Part shown: piece by piece, positions 27,322-35,697 of the stretch
Layout of the letters: each line of letters begins with the position of its first letter
How positions within the stretch are numbered: the first letter of the stretch is position 1
DNA from: Thermoflexus sp.
Lineage (GTDB): Bacteria > Chloroflexota > Anaerolineae > Aggregatilineales > Aggregatilineaceae
DNA length: 38,172 nucleotides
Assembly (NCBI GenBank): GCA_020724485.1
Contig: DYGW01000005.1
Location: 1 to 38,172, forward strand
Direction: 5' to 3'
Translations under genes and position numbers: made by a program
Notes under the pieces: model-generated
The model's database searches: none
Seen by the model: only the letters and a program-made list of their open reading frames with translations
Told to the model about the DNA's origin: nothing

Positions 27322-28476
27322 CTACATCGCCCGCGCCAGAATAGCGCGAAGCTCACCGTCGCTCAGCGCGACCGGGTTGCCCTTCATCGAGCTGGAACGC
27401 TGCGCCGCCGCGATCAGCGCGGCGAAGGCCGCTTCGTCCAGCCCGTAGGTCACCAGGCCCGGCACACCCAGGTCCGCCACCAGGTCGCGCACCCAGGCCA
27501 CGCCATCGTCGGCGGAGGCGCGCGCGTCGCCGGTCAGCAGGCGGGCGATCTCCGCGTAGCGGCGCAGCGACGGATGCTCCGGCGTGCGGTCGCGCAGCGC
27601 GGCGACGTTGGCGGCCATGACGTGCGGCAGCAGCGCCGCGCAGACCGCCCCGTGCGGCGCGTCGAACATGCCGCCGAACGGCCCGGCGAAGCCGTGCACC
27701 GCGCCCAGCCGGGCGTTAGCCAGGGCCAGCCCGCCACACAGCGAGGCGAAGGCCATGTCGGCGCGGGCTTCGGCGTCGTCGCCGCGCGCGACGGCACGGC
27801 GCAGCGCGCGCCCCGCCCGCCGGATCCCCTCGCGACAGATGGCGTCGGTCAGCGGGTTCGCGGCGGGGGTGACGAACGGCTCGATGACCTGGGTCAGCGC
27901 GTCCAGGCCGGTGTAGGCGGTGATCGCCGGGGGCAGGTCGTAGGTCAATTCCGGGTCTACCAGGGCGACGGCGGGCAGCATCAGCGAGGAGCGCAGGCTG
28001 ACCTTGACGCGGTGCTCCGGCGAGGCGAGCACGGCGTTGCGCGTGACCTCGCTGCCCGTCCCGGCGGTGGTGGGGATGGCGATGACCGGCGCGGCAGGGT
28101 GCAGCAATGGCTTGCCACGCCCGATCACCTCCAGGTAGTCGAACGGATCGCCGGGGTTGGTCAGCAGGGCGGCGATGGCTTTGCCCGCGTCCATGACGCT
28201 GCCACCGCCGCAGGCGATCACCTGGTCGCAGCCCAGATCGCGCGCGCTCTGCGTGCCCTCCAGGGCCAGATCAACGGTCGGCTCGTGGGCGACGGCGAAG
28301 GTCTCGCAGGCGACGCCCGCCCCGGCCAGGCGGGCCAGCAGCGGCGCGGCCCGCTCCGGTGTGCGCCCGGTCACGACCAGGGCGCGGCGTCCCAGGCCGG
28401 CGGCCAGCGTCCCCACCTCGGCCAGCGTTCCCTCGCCGAAGATAATGCGCGCGGCAGTAGCGAACTCGAAGCGCAT
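27322..28476 (-). CDS. Iron-containing (group III) alcohol dehydrogenase
   Basis: This 384-aa NAD(P)-dependent enzyme of the FeADH/maleylacetate reductase type has the NAD motif GGGSVMDAGKA (90-100) and IPTTAGTGSEVT (134-145). Metal ligands D192, H261 (VHGFAGPFGG) and H275 (APHG) are present, but the fourth position in TGLDALTQVIEP is Gln196 instead of the usual His. The metal (Fe or Zn) or reaction may therefore differ from FucO-type enzymes. The ATG at 28476 is chosen rather than the GTG at 28491 because it fits the family start. It lies five bases after the monooxygenase gene. The substrate is unknown. Confidence 0.9.
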   Translation of the reverse strand: MRFEFATAARIIFGEGTLAEVGTLAAGLGRRALVVTGRTPERAAPLLARLAGAGVACETFAVAHEPTVDLALEGTQSARDLGCDQVIACGGGSVMDAGKAIAALLTNPGDPFDYLEVIGRGKPLLHPAAPVIAIPTTAGTGSEVTRNAVLASPEHRVKVSLRSSLMLPAVALVDPELTYDLPPAITAYTGLDALTQVIEPFVTPAANPLTDAICREGIRRAGRALRRAVARGDDAEARADMAFASLCGGLALANARLGAVHGFAGPFGGMFDAPHGAVCAALLPHVMAANVAALRDRTPEHPSLRRYAEIARLLTGDARASADDGVAWVRDLVADLGVPGLVTYGLDEAAFAALIAAAQRSSSMKGNPVALSDGELRAILARAM

Positions 28477-28481
28477 GGGGC

Positions 28482-28790
<309 letters not shown>

Positions 28791-28821
28791 GGGTGCCCTC
28801 CTCTGCTTGGCAGCGCCCTCG

Positions 28822-28849
28822 ATTATAGCGGCGCGTGGCAAAGTCTCAA
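28822..28849 (-). promoter_or_regulatory. Promoter of the ABM-FeADH-DMT operon
   Basis: On the minus strand TTGAGA (28849-28844) and a perfect TATAAT (28827-28822) are 16 bases apart, with a start point near 28815, 25 bases before the ABM ATG. Confidence 0.8.
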
Positions 28850-28876
28850 GCGGGGGGAATGCGAGTGAGGCAAGTC

Positions 28877-28891
28877 AGACTTCCGAAGTCT
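28877..28891. repeat. Family C half-copy
   Basis: The 15 bases AGACTTCCGAAGTCT match one arm of the elements at 26395 and 35727. The second arm is missing. It lies just upstream of the promoter at 28822-28849. Confidence 0.75.
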
Positions 28892-28904
28892 CTTGCGGTA
28901 CAAC

Positions 28905-29051
28905 GCCCCTCTCCCTGGCCCCTTCCCCGGCAAAGTGTATAGACCGGGGAAGGGGAAAACGCCTCATCCGGCGATCATAGTCCCCCTCTCTAGCCCGGCT
29001 GGAGAGGGGGGATTCAGGGGGTGAGGCCTGTGGGCGTATAGCGATACGCCC
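28905..29051. repeat. Composite repeat block (families A and B plus the 18126-type module)
   Basis: The 240-base spacer between the ABM promoter and the YwiC-like gene is almost entirely repeat. It holds a foldback with CCCCTTCCCCGG and its partner CCGGGGAAGGGG, the 28967-29014 module matching 18126-18172, a GGGGGTGAGGC fragment, and a family A palindrome (GGGCGTAT at 29032-29039, ATACGCCC at 29044-29051). No gene is present. Confidence 0.8.
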
Positions 29052-29082
29052 CTGCGACGCCGGAAACAACTCCCTACACCCC

Positions 29083-29895
29083 TCACACCCCCAGCGCGTA
29101 CCCGGCGACGGTCAGCAGCACGGTCAGCGCCCCATAGCCCAGTTCCAGGAAGCCGAGGGTCTGCACGCGCACCTGCCGCCGCCGGGAGGAAAGCCCGTGC
29201 AGGGCGCGCACCAGCAGAATCGCCAGCGCGATCACCGCCAGGGCCGGGGCCAGCCCTGCGACGGCCAGCGCGCCCACCCCCCCCACTGCCAGCCCATTGG
29301 CAGCGGCGACGGGGGCCAGAGCGAACGGTTTGCCCTTCTCCAGGCGCAGCCGGGCGCGGACATAGAGAATGGATGGGATGCTGCGCCCCAACATAATCGC
29401 CCACAGCGCCAGCGCCGTACCGGTCGCCGCGCCACCGGCCAGCGCGACGGCGGTCGCCGTGCCAGCCAGCGCGCCCACCCCGGCGATCTGCGGCCACAGG
29501 TCGCGCCCGCGATTCCGCGCGTAACTGATCAGCAGCAGGATCGCCAGCGGCGCGGCCAGCGGCACCGGCAGCAGCACCTCCGGCCCGGCCAGGAGCAGCC
29601 CGCCGAGCAACCCCACAGCGGCGAGGACTGCGTAAACCAGGGCGACGCGCTCGGCCAGGGCCGTGCGCGCGTAGTGTTTACCGCGCCCGCGATCCTGGGT
29701 GATGATCTTCAGGGGGTGGCGCAGCAAGAAGCCGCCCAGCACGCCGAGGCCCAGCAGCAGCCCGGCCCACGACGAGGCGACGCCCAGCCCGGCGACGATC
29801 GGTTCCAGCAGAAAGCCCCACGCGCCGTGCTCCGGCGGCAGGGCGACAGCTTTCAGACGGACGCTTGAAGATTGCGCGGACGTGACCGAGGACAT
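29083..29895 (-). CDS. YwiC-like integral membrane protein
   Basis: This 270-aa protein has eight to nine hydrophobic segments. It begins with the family motif LPPEHGAWGFLLEPIVAGL (19-37) and has the later RARLRLEKGKPF (about 180-191). YwiC-like proteins resemble the UbiA prenyltransferase fold in topology, but their activity is not established. The ATG at 29895 has AGGTAG upstream. The gene is downstream of the YihY gene on the same strand, 105 bases away. Confidence 0.82.
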   Translation of the reverse strand: MSSVTSAQSSSVRLKAVALPPEHGAWGFLLEPIVAGLGVASSWAGLLLGLGVLGGFLLRHPLKIITQDRGRGKHYARTALAERVALVYAVLAAVGLLGGLLLAGPEVLLPVPLAAPLAILLLISYARNRGRDLWPQIAGVGALAGTATAVALAGGAATGTALALWAIMLGRSIPSILYVRARLRLEKGKPFALAPVAAANGLAVGGVGALAVAGLAPALAVIALAILLVRALHGLSSRRRQVRVQTLGFLELGYGALTVLLTVAGYALGV

Positions 29896-29917
29896 CTATG
29901 TGCTACCTGCCTGTTGT

Positions 29918-29929
29918 GAATCGCGATTC
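29918..29929. promoter_or_regulatory. Twelve-base perfect palindrome ahead of the YwiC-like gene
   Basis: GAATCGCGATTC is self-complementary and lies 23-34 bases before the start codon at 29895, where an operator could sit. No -10/-35 pair of good quality was found around it. Confidence 0.3.
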
Positions 29930-30000
29930 TGCACCAAAGGGAACGGACCAGGTGTGCGGGCGCGCTGGTGTTCTTGCCCGGTACGGTGCGGCTCCCGCCG

Positions 30001-30942
30001 CTAATCTCCGCCCCGGTCGGCGTAGACCAGCTCCCGGTCATGCACCGAGCGCTTGCTCATCCAGTCATCAATCGCCACGCAGATTTCCCCGCCGAGCAGG
30101 ATGATGATGCCGGTCAGGTAAACCCACAGCATGAGCACAATCATGGTGGCGACCGAACCGTAGACGAGGCTGTAGGAGGCCAGGTTGTCCAGGTACCAGG
30201 TGAACAGGCGCTTGGCCGTCTCCCACGCCCCGCCGCCCAAGAAGGCAGCGACCCAGATGGCGTCCCAGCGCACGCGCCGGCGCGGGATGAAGCGGTAGAG
30301 GAAGGCGAAAATGGCCACGCTCAGGCTGAACGGCACCACCAGGGCGGTGGTCGTCAGCCACGACATGGTGCCGAAGATGATCAGGTCAATCAGGTTGAAG
30401 GCGAGCGTCGTGGCCAGCGACGCGGCCAGCAGCACGCCGAGCGCGACCATCATGCCCAGGCCCATCAGCCGCGAGCTCCAGGTATTGTAGCCTTTCTCGT
30501 CGCGGAAGGTGCGGCTGAGCGCCGAAGACAGGCTGGAGAAGAAGCCCAGCGACGACCACAGCAGGGTGATGCCCGCCACCAGGCCGAACGACCCGCGCTG
30601 GTCAAGCGTCTCGGCGATGCTGTCTTGCAGGAAGTTCGCCGTCGAGGCGGGCAGGAACACGCGCAGCACCCCGTCAATCTGGTTGCGCGCGGCGGCAGGC
30701 CCCAGCCACGAGCCGATGACAATGATCAGCAGGATGAGCAGCGGGAACAGCGAGAAGATGGCGTAATACGACAGGGCCGCCGATTCGCGCGTGCCATGCT
30801 TGGAGAAGCGATCAATAGCCCACCATAGGTGTTGGAGCAGACCGTCGGTCATCGTATTGGCCAGAACCCACCACCGCTCGTAGAAGCGCAGTCCGCGCGT
30901 GCGATGGGCCGGGCGAGGGGTGTCGGCAGTTCGTGTCGTCAC
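30001..30942 (-). CDS. yihY: YihY/BrkB family membrane protein
   Basis: The protein has 313 aa and six membrane helices. Family hallmarks are the AALSYYAIFSLFPLLILLI segment (about 55-73), WSSLGFFSSLSSALSRTF (about 129-146) and YLDNLASYSLVYGSVATM (about 246-263). It was once described as RNase BN, but members are now regarded as membrane proteins of uncertain function. The start is GTG at 30942 with a weak upstream AGGA. It is divergent from the HAD gene. Confidence 0.9.
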   Translation of the reverse strand: MTTRTADTPRPAHRTRGLRFYERWWVLANTMTDGLLQHLWWAIDRFSKHGTRESAALSYYAIFSLFPLLILLIIVIGSWLGPAAARNQIDGVLRVFLPASTANFLQDSIAETLDQRGSFGLVAGITLLWSSLGFFSSLSSALSRTFRDEKGYNTWSSRLMGLGMMVALGVLLAASLATTLAFNLIDLIIFGTMSWLTTTALVVPFSLSVAIFAFLYRFIPRRRVRWDAIWVAAFLGGGAWETAKRLFTWYLDNLASYSLVYGSVATMIVLMLWVYLTGIIILLGGEICVAIDDWMSKRSVHDRELVYADRGGD

Positions 30943-30989
30943 TGGTAATTCGCGTCCTGGTTCGCTATGCTTGTGGCGATCGAGGTTTG

Positions 30990-31646
30990 ATGCCCGGTTG
31001 CCAACCGTTCATGGAGATTCTAACACATAACGCCGTGATTAAAGCGCTCATCTTCGACTTCGAGGGCGTGATCGTCCGCACCGAGGACTATGGCCCCCGC
31101 CATGCCTGGGATGAGCGGCTGGGCTTACCCACCGGTAGCGTCGAGCGCGCCGTCCACCACAGCGACCTGTGGATTCAGGCGCAGTTGGGGCGCATCACCG
31201 ACGCGGCCTATTGGCGCGGGGTGGCCGAACTACTGTACATGCGCGGCGATGACATCAACGAACTGCGCCGCGACTACTTCCGCGGTGACCGGCTCAACTA
31301 CCGGCTGGTGGATTACATCCGCGAATTGCGTGGGGCGGGCTATGCCGTCGCCTTGCTGTGCAACGAGTCGCTGCGCTTTGAAGACCGGCTGTGTGGCCTG
31401 GGCATCCGCGCTCTGTTCGAGCCGGTGATCGTCTCGGCCATGATCGGCGTGATGAAGCCCGACCCGACCGCCTATCGCGTCGTCCTGCAAGACCTGCGCG
31501 TGGCCCCGCACGAAGCGGTCTTCGTGGACGATTCGCTGACCCACGTGCGCGGCGCGCAGGCGGCGGGCCTGCACGCGATCCTGTTCCGCCCGGAGACGAA
31601 TCTGCGCGACGACCTCAAGCCCTACCTGGATGGCTCGATTGAGTAA
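30990..31646 (+). CDS. HAD-superfamily hydrolase
   Basis: The protein is about 218 aa. Motif I reads IFDFEGVIV: the nucleophilic Asp is present, while the second Asp of the usual DxD is Glu, a conservative change. Motif II is around LLCNES, motif III is Lys in GVMKPDPTAY, and motif IV is FVDDSLTHV. It probably dephosphorylates a small metabolite. The frame is open from 30933. The ATG at 30990 is favoured by GAGG four bases before it; ATG 31011 and GTG 31035 are alternatives, the domain itself starting near 31038. It leads an operon with the next two genes. Confidence 0.88.
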   Translation: MPGCQPFMEILTHNAVIKALIFDFEGVIVRTEDYGPRHAWDERLGLPTGSVERAVHHSDLWIQAQLGRITDAAYWRGVAELLYMRGDDINELRRDYFRGDRLNYRLVDYIRELRGAGYAVALLCNESLRFEDRLCGLGIRALFEPVIVSAMIGVMKPDPTAYRVVLQDLRVAPHEAVFVDDSLTHVRGAQAAGLHAILFRPETNLRDDLKPYLDGSIE

Positions 31647-31670
31647 GGGCGCGCCCAGCGAGGAAAGCCC

Positions 31671-32423
31671 ATGCCCATCCTGAACGTGAACGGCGCGACG
31701 CTTGACTACGGCGACACGGGCGGCGACAAGCCCGTTGTCGTGCTGATTCACGGCTGGCTCGGCGCGTGGGATCACACCTTCGGCCCGGAGATCGCCTGGC
31801 TGCGTCCCCATTACCGCGTGCTGGCCCCCAGCCGGCGCGGGTACGGGCGCTCTGGCCCCAAGCCGCGCACCTACCCCCGCGACTTCTACCGCCGCGACGC
31901 CGAAGACATCGCCGCCTGGCTGGACGCGCTGGGCGTGCGCGCCGCTCATATCGTCGGCTTCAGCGACGGCGGCGAGGTAGCGCTGCTGCTGCCCATCCTG
32001 CGCCCCGACCTGGCCCGCTCGGTGGCGGTGTGGGGGGCGGTGGGCTTCTTCCCGCCGGAGCTGCGCCCGCTCGTCCAGCAGAAGTGGCCGCCCACCTGGG
32101 TGGATGACGAGCTGCGCGCCTTGCACGGCGCAGAGCACATCGAGCGCATGGTGCTGGGCTGGGTCACGGCCATGAAGCAGATCATTGACAGCGGCGGCAA
32201 CATCAGCCTGAGCCGGGCGGACGTCATCACCTGTCCGCTGCTGCTCATGTTGGGCCGCCAGGACGCGCTCAACCCGGAGCACGTCGCCCGCCAGTTCGTC
32301 GCGCGGACGCCGCGCGGGCGGCTAGTCATGTTCGACGGCGGCCATCCCATCCACCGCGAGCAGCCAGACGCCTTCCGCCAAACGCTGTGGGATCACTTGC
32401 AAGCCGCCAGCACCGCGCCATGA
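31671..32423 (+). CDS. Alpha/beta hydrolase
   Basis: This 250-aa protein has the oxyanion-hole motif IHGWLGAW (26-33), the nucleophile elbow GFSDGGE with S98, the acid D198 in LGRQDALNP and H225 in DGGHPIHREQP, which together form a full catalytic triad. It is likely a cytoplasmic esterase or related hydrolase; no signal peptide is seen. GAGGAAAG precedes the ATG. It overlaps the next gene by four bases (ATGA), so both are co-translated. Confidence 0.92.
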   Translation: MPILNVNGATLDYGDTGGDKPVVVLIHGWLGAWDHTFGPEIAWLRPHYRVLAPSRRGYGRSGPKPRTYPRDFYRRDAEDIAAWLDALGVRAAHIVGFSDGGEVALLLPILRPDLARSVAVWGAVGFFPPELRPLVQQKWPPTWVDDELRALHGAEHIERMVLGWVTAMKQIIDSGGNISLSRADVITCPLLLMLGRQDALNPEHVARQFVARTPRGRLVMFDGGHPIHREQPDAFRQTLWDHLQAASTAP

Positions 32424-33223
32424 GCGCCCCACGCCCCGCCGTCATCGAGACCTTTGCGGGCGATGCGCTCGCCCCACGCTGGCATCCCTGGACGGCGGGC
32501 AGCGGCTCGCTGGCCGTGGAAGGCGGCGTCCTGCGCTGCACGCTCGACCTGGCGGACATACGCCAGTACAGCGACGCGCAGATCAGCGACTACGCCGGGC
32601 TGCCCCGCCGCGCCTTCCCCTGGTGGCCCCCGCTGCGCCTGACTGTCCGCGCCTGGGCCTCGCACGGCGCGGACGCGCTGCGCGGCACTGCCGGATTCGG
32701 CCTGTGGAACGAGCCGTTCGTCCCCGGCAGGCGGGGACTGCCGCGCCTGCCGCGCGCGGCGTGGTTCTTCTTCGCCTCCCCGCCGAGCAACATGGCGCTG
32801 GCCCGCGATGTGCCCGGCTGGGGCTGGAAGGTGGCCACCATTGACGCGGCGCGCCCCTCGTTCATGGCGCTGGCACCGCTGGCACCGCCCGGCTTTCTGG
32901 CGATGCGCGTCCCGGCGCTCTACCGCGCGCTGTGGCCGGTCGTGCAGCGGGTGATCGGCGTCTCGGAAGCGCCCCTGCCCGCCGATCTCGCCGCGCCGCA
33001 CACCTACACGCTGGAATGGCGCGCGGACTCCCTCCGCTTCGCCGTTGACGGGCAGACCGTGCACGTCGCACCGTATACGCCGCGCGGCCCGCTGGGTTTC
33101 ATCGCCTGGCTGGATAATCAGTACGCCGTCGTCACCCCAACCGGGCGCTTCCGCTTCGGCCTGGTCGCCACGACGGAGCGCCAATGGCTGGCGCTCGACT
33201 GCATCATGTTGGAGCCGCTGTGA
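32420..33223 (+). CDS. Concanavalin A-like fold protein, unknown function
   Basis: This 267-aa protein starts within an ATGA overlap with the hydrolase gene. The pattern is that of a jelly-roll (LamG/GH16-like): FAGDALAPRWHPWTAG at the start, GTAGFGLWNEPFVPG, then YTLEWRADSLRFAVDGQTV and GPLGFIAWLDNQYAVVTPTG near the end. The GH16 catalytic ExDxxE motif is not present, so enzymatic activity is doubtful. No signal peptide is apparent. It probably binds a carbohydrate or lipid, but I cannot name a ligand. Confidence 0.65.
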   Translation: MSAPRPAVIETFAGDALAPRWHPWTAGSGSLAVEGGVLRCTLDLADIRQYSDAQISDYAGLPRRAFPWWPPLRLTVRAWASHGADALRGTAGFGLWNEPFVPGRRGLPRLPRAAWFFFASPPSNMALARDVPGWGWKVATIDAARPSFMALAPLAPPGFLAMRVPALYRALWPVVQRVIGVSEAPLPADLAAPHTYTLEWRADSLRFAVDGQTVHVAPYTPRGPLGFIAWLDNQYAVVTPTGRFRFGLVATTERQWLALDCIMLEPL

Positions 33224-33257
33224 GTGCCCCGGTGAGACCCCCTATGAGAATCATCGT

Positions 33258-33292
33258 GAAAGTCGTTGTGAGAGTCGTTGTAAGAGTCGTGT
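33258..33292 (+). repeat. Short tandem repeat before fabL
   Basis: Two and a near-complete third unit of a 12-base repeat (GARAGTCGTTGT, R being A or G) fill the gap between the ConA-like gene and fabL. The run ends at GAGAGGAC, which supplies the SD for fabL. A further weaker unit precedes at 33246. Confidence 0.75.
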
Positions 33293-33307
33293 GAGAGGAC
33301 AGTTACC

Positions 33308-34087
33308 ATGCAGCAGCCCACACGCTTTGCGGGCAAGATCGCGCTGATCACTGGCAGCGGGCGCGGCATCGGCAAGACCATCGCGCTGCGCCTGGCCGCC
33401 GAGGGCGCGGACATCGCCCTCAACTACTTCCGCAACCGCGCCCCCGCCGAAGAGGCCGCCGAGGCGATTCGCGCCCTGGGCCGCCGCGTTCACGTAGTGC
33501 GCGCCGATGTCGGCCAGCCGGACGACATCGCCCGGCTGGTGGACGAGGCGGCAGAGGCGTTGGGCGGGCTGGATATTCTCGTCCACAACGCGGCGTCGGG
33601 CTACAACCGCCCCGTCATGGAGCAGCGCATCAAGGGCTGGGACTGGACGCTGAACATCAACGCGCGGGCGGCGCTGTTTCTGGCCCAGCGCGCCGCCCCG
33701 ATCCTGGCCGGACGCGGCGGCGGGGCCATCGTCAACGTGTCGAGCATTGGGGCGCAGCGCGTGTTGCCGGAGTACGTTGTGGTCGGCGCGTCGAAGGCGG
33801 CGCTGGAAGCCCTGACGCGCTACCTGGCGGTGGAGCTGGCTCCGCTGCGCATCGTGGTTAACGCGGTGTCGGCGGGCATGGTGCGCACCGACGCGCTGCA
33901 GCACTTCCCTGGGATGCGCGAGCATTTTGAGGAACGCTTCGCCTATGCCCTGGCGCGCACGCCCGCTGGGCAGGTCCTGGAGCCGGACGACGTGGCCGGA
34001 GTGGTCGCGTTTCTGTGCTCGCCGGACGCCTTCATGATCCGGGGCCAGACGATTCTGATTGACGGGGGGGCGTCGCTCGGCTTCTGA
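33308..34087 (+). CDS. fabL: FabL-type enoyl-[acyl-carrier-protein] reductase (SDR family)
   Basis: This 259-aa NADPH-dependent SDR resembles Bacillus FabL, which reduces the enoyl-ACP double bond in fatty-acid elongation. It has the nucleotide motif TGSGRGIG (15-22), NAAS at 94-97, N118, S146 and the catalytic pair Y156 and K163 in YVVVGASKAALEALTRYLAV. The C-terminal FPGMREHFEERF and MIRGQTILIDGG are typical of FabL rather than FabG or FabI. The start follows GAGAGGAC. Assignment as FabL is by motif resemblance; another SDR reductase role is possible. Confidence 0.82.
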   Translation: MQQPTRFAGKIALITGSGRGIGKTIALRLAAEGADIALNYFRNRAPAEEAAEAIRALGRRVHVVRADVGQPDDIARLVDEAAEALGGLDILVHNAASGYNRPVMEQRIKGWDWTLNINARAALFLAQRAAPILAGRGGGAIVNVSSIGAQRVLPEYVVVGASKAALEALTRYLAVELAPLRIVVNAVSAGMVRTDALQHFPGMREHFEERFAYALARTPAGQVLEPDDVAGVVAFLCSPDAFMIRGQTILIDGGASLGF

Positions 34088-34103
34088 AGCAAGCCTTCTG
34101 CCG

Positions 34104-35231
34104 TCATTCGGGCGGGGCGAGCGGCAGGCGGATCGTCACCTGCGTGCCTGCGCCGGGGGTGCTGACCAGGTCAATGGTGCCGCCGTGCGCCTCGACGATC
34201 CCTTTGACCAGGGGCAGGCCCAGGCCAACGCCTTGATAGTCCCCGGCGGGGCGCTCAAGCTGGATCAGCAAATCCCAGATCATCGCCTGCTGCTGCTCGT
34301 CAATACCTGTTCCCTGATCGGTCACGGTCAGGGCGGCCTGCGTCTCTGTGCGGTCGAGCAGAATGGTGATGGTGCTACCCGCCGGGGAGTGTTGCACGGC
34401 GTTGCGGACGACTTCGCTGATCGCAGTGACCAGCAGATCGCGCAACCCGGCCACACAAATGGCCTCGCCGCCGGACGGCGCGTGCTGCACGGTGATCGCG
34501 TGCTCGTGGGTAATGCCGTTGAGCAGCGACAGCGCGTCGTGCACCAGGAAAGCCAGGTTCAGGCGGGCCGGCGCAGACCGCACCTGGCTGGCGACTTGCC
34601 CGCTGGCGATCTGAGCGTAGAGGGCCGTTTGCTCGGCCAGCCGGTTGAGGCGCTGTGTGCCGCCCCGGATCAGCTCCAGGCTGACGCGGATATCCTCGGT
34701 GAGCAGGCCAGGCTGCTGCCGCTCCAATTCCTCGGCCAGCAGCGCGAACCCCCCGGCGACGTAGGTCAAGGGGGTGCGCAGCTCGTGGGCCAGAAGCTGG
34801 ACGAGCGTCCGGCGGGCATGGCTCAGGGTTTCGTCAGCTAGCTCGCGCATCTCAGCAGCGCGGCGCAGCTTATTTTTCACAGCGACCAGCAGCTCAGCCG
34901 AATCGAAGGGCTTGACCAGGTAATCGTCGGCGCCGAGCAGCTTGCCAGCGGCAATGTCCCGCCGTGATCCGCGCGCCGTCAGGAAGACGAACGGCACCGC
35001 GCGCAGATGGGGGTGCTGGCGGCGCACCGCCTCAAAGAACTGGTAGCCATCCATGCGCGGCATCATGATGTCGCTGATGATCAGATCGGGTCTGAAGCCC
35101 GTCTCGACCAGATCGAGCGCCAGGCGACCATCGCGCGCGCCAGCGACTGTGTACCCCTCCATCTCCAGGATGAGCGCCGCATTCTCGCGCAGGTCGTCAT
35201 TATCCTCGACAATCAGAATATCCGCCCCCAT
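34104..35231 (-). CDS. Receiver-histidine kinase hybrid (REC-HisKA-HATPase)
   Basis: The protein has 375 aa. The receiver comes first (acid pair E9 D10, phosphoacceptor D54 in IISDIMMPRMDG, K107 in YLVKPF), followed by the dimerisation helix with H149 in LLAHELRTPLTYV, then the ATPase domain with N277 (EVVRNAVQH), D305 in VTDQGTGI and the GVGLGL loop at 334-339. All catalytic residues are present. There are no membrane segments, so this is a soluble kinase that probably receives phosphoryl groups through its N-terminal receiver and relays them to another regulator. No partner gene is adjacent. Confidence 0.93.
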   Translation of the reverse strand: MGADILIVEDNDDLRENAALILEMEGYTVAGARDGRLALDLVETGFRPDLIISDIMMPRMDGYQFFEAVRRQHPHLRAVPFVFLTARGSRRDIAAGKLLGADDYLVKPFDSAELLVAVKNKLRRAAEMRELADETLSHARRTLVQLLAHELRTPLTYVAGGFALLAEELERQQPGLLTEDIRVSLELIRGGTQRLNRLAEQTALYAQIASGQVASQVRSAPARLNLAFLVHDALSLLNGITHEHAITVQHAPSGGEAICVAGLRDLLVTAISEVVRNAVQHSPAGSTITILLDRTETQAALTVTDQGTGIDEQQQAMIWDLLIQLERPAGDYQGVGLGLPLVKGIVEAHGGTIDLVSTPGAGTQVTIRLPLAPPE

Positions 35232-35330
35232 CCTGTTCTGCCTCTGCTATGCGCGACGTGTCAGGGCGCACATCCTGGTTGCTCTCCGGTTCGTTGGCTG
35301 GATGCCAGGCCGATGATGCAGCTTAAGGGT

Positions 35331-35359
35331 ATTATACATCAAACTTGTGACTCAGTGTG
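35331..35359 (-). promoter_or_regulatory. Promoter candidate for the hybrid kinase gene
   Basis: A perfect -10 box TATAAT lies at 35336-35331 on the minus strand, preceded by GATG. The -35 region (CACACT with a 17-base gap) is poor. The leader would be about 95 bases. The 268-base region 35232-35499 shows nothing else. Confidence 0.4.
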
Positions 35360-35499
35360 CCAGTTCCTCCATGCCTCCTGATATGTGCAGGACCTGCCGG
35401 GCAGCAGGGGACCATGCCGCCGCGCAGTTGCGCCCTGCCCCGCAACTCCCCAGGCACCCGGCGCGTACTTACCCATAGATGAGTCGAGGAGGAGATTCC

Positions 35500-35697
35500 A
35501 TGAACGCGCACGTCATCACCGACCAAGACCGCGAGATGGCGCAGAAGTGCGTCGAGTGCGCCATATGCTCGCGCGCCCGCCGCAAAGAGCGCGGCCTGGC
35601 TTTCTGGTTCGTCAAGTATGTCGAGGGCGGCCTGTGCCCCTACTGCCAGGCCTATGAGCGCGTCTACGGGCGCAAAGCCCACGAGCCAGTCCGCTAG
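35500..35697 (+). CDS. Small five-cysteine zinc-ribbon-like protein
   Basis: This 65-aa protein has cysteines at 17, 20, 23 (KCVECAIC) and 46, 49 (GLCPYCQAYE), two CxxC pairs separated by a basic stretch RARRKERG and the aromatic-rich FWFVKYVEG. This spacing fits a zinc ribbon, possibly a regulator or metal-handling protein. The open frame begins at 35479, but the ATG at 35500 has GGAGGAG ideally placed. Codon use is like its neighbours. I do not know a named family. Its 3' end overlaps the extended reading frame of the minus-strand hydrolase. Confidence 0.75.
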   Translation: MNAHVITDQDREMAQKCVECAICSRARRKERGLAFWFVKYVEGGLCPYCQAYERVYGRKAHEPVR

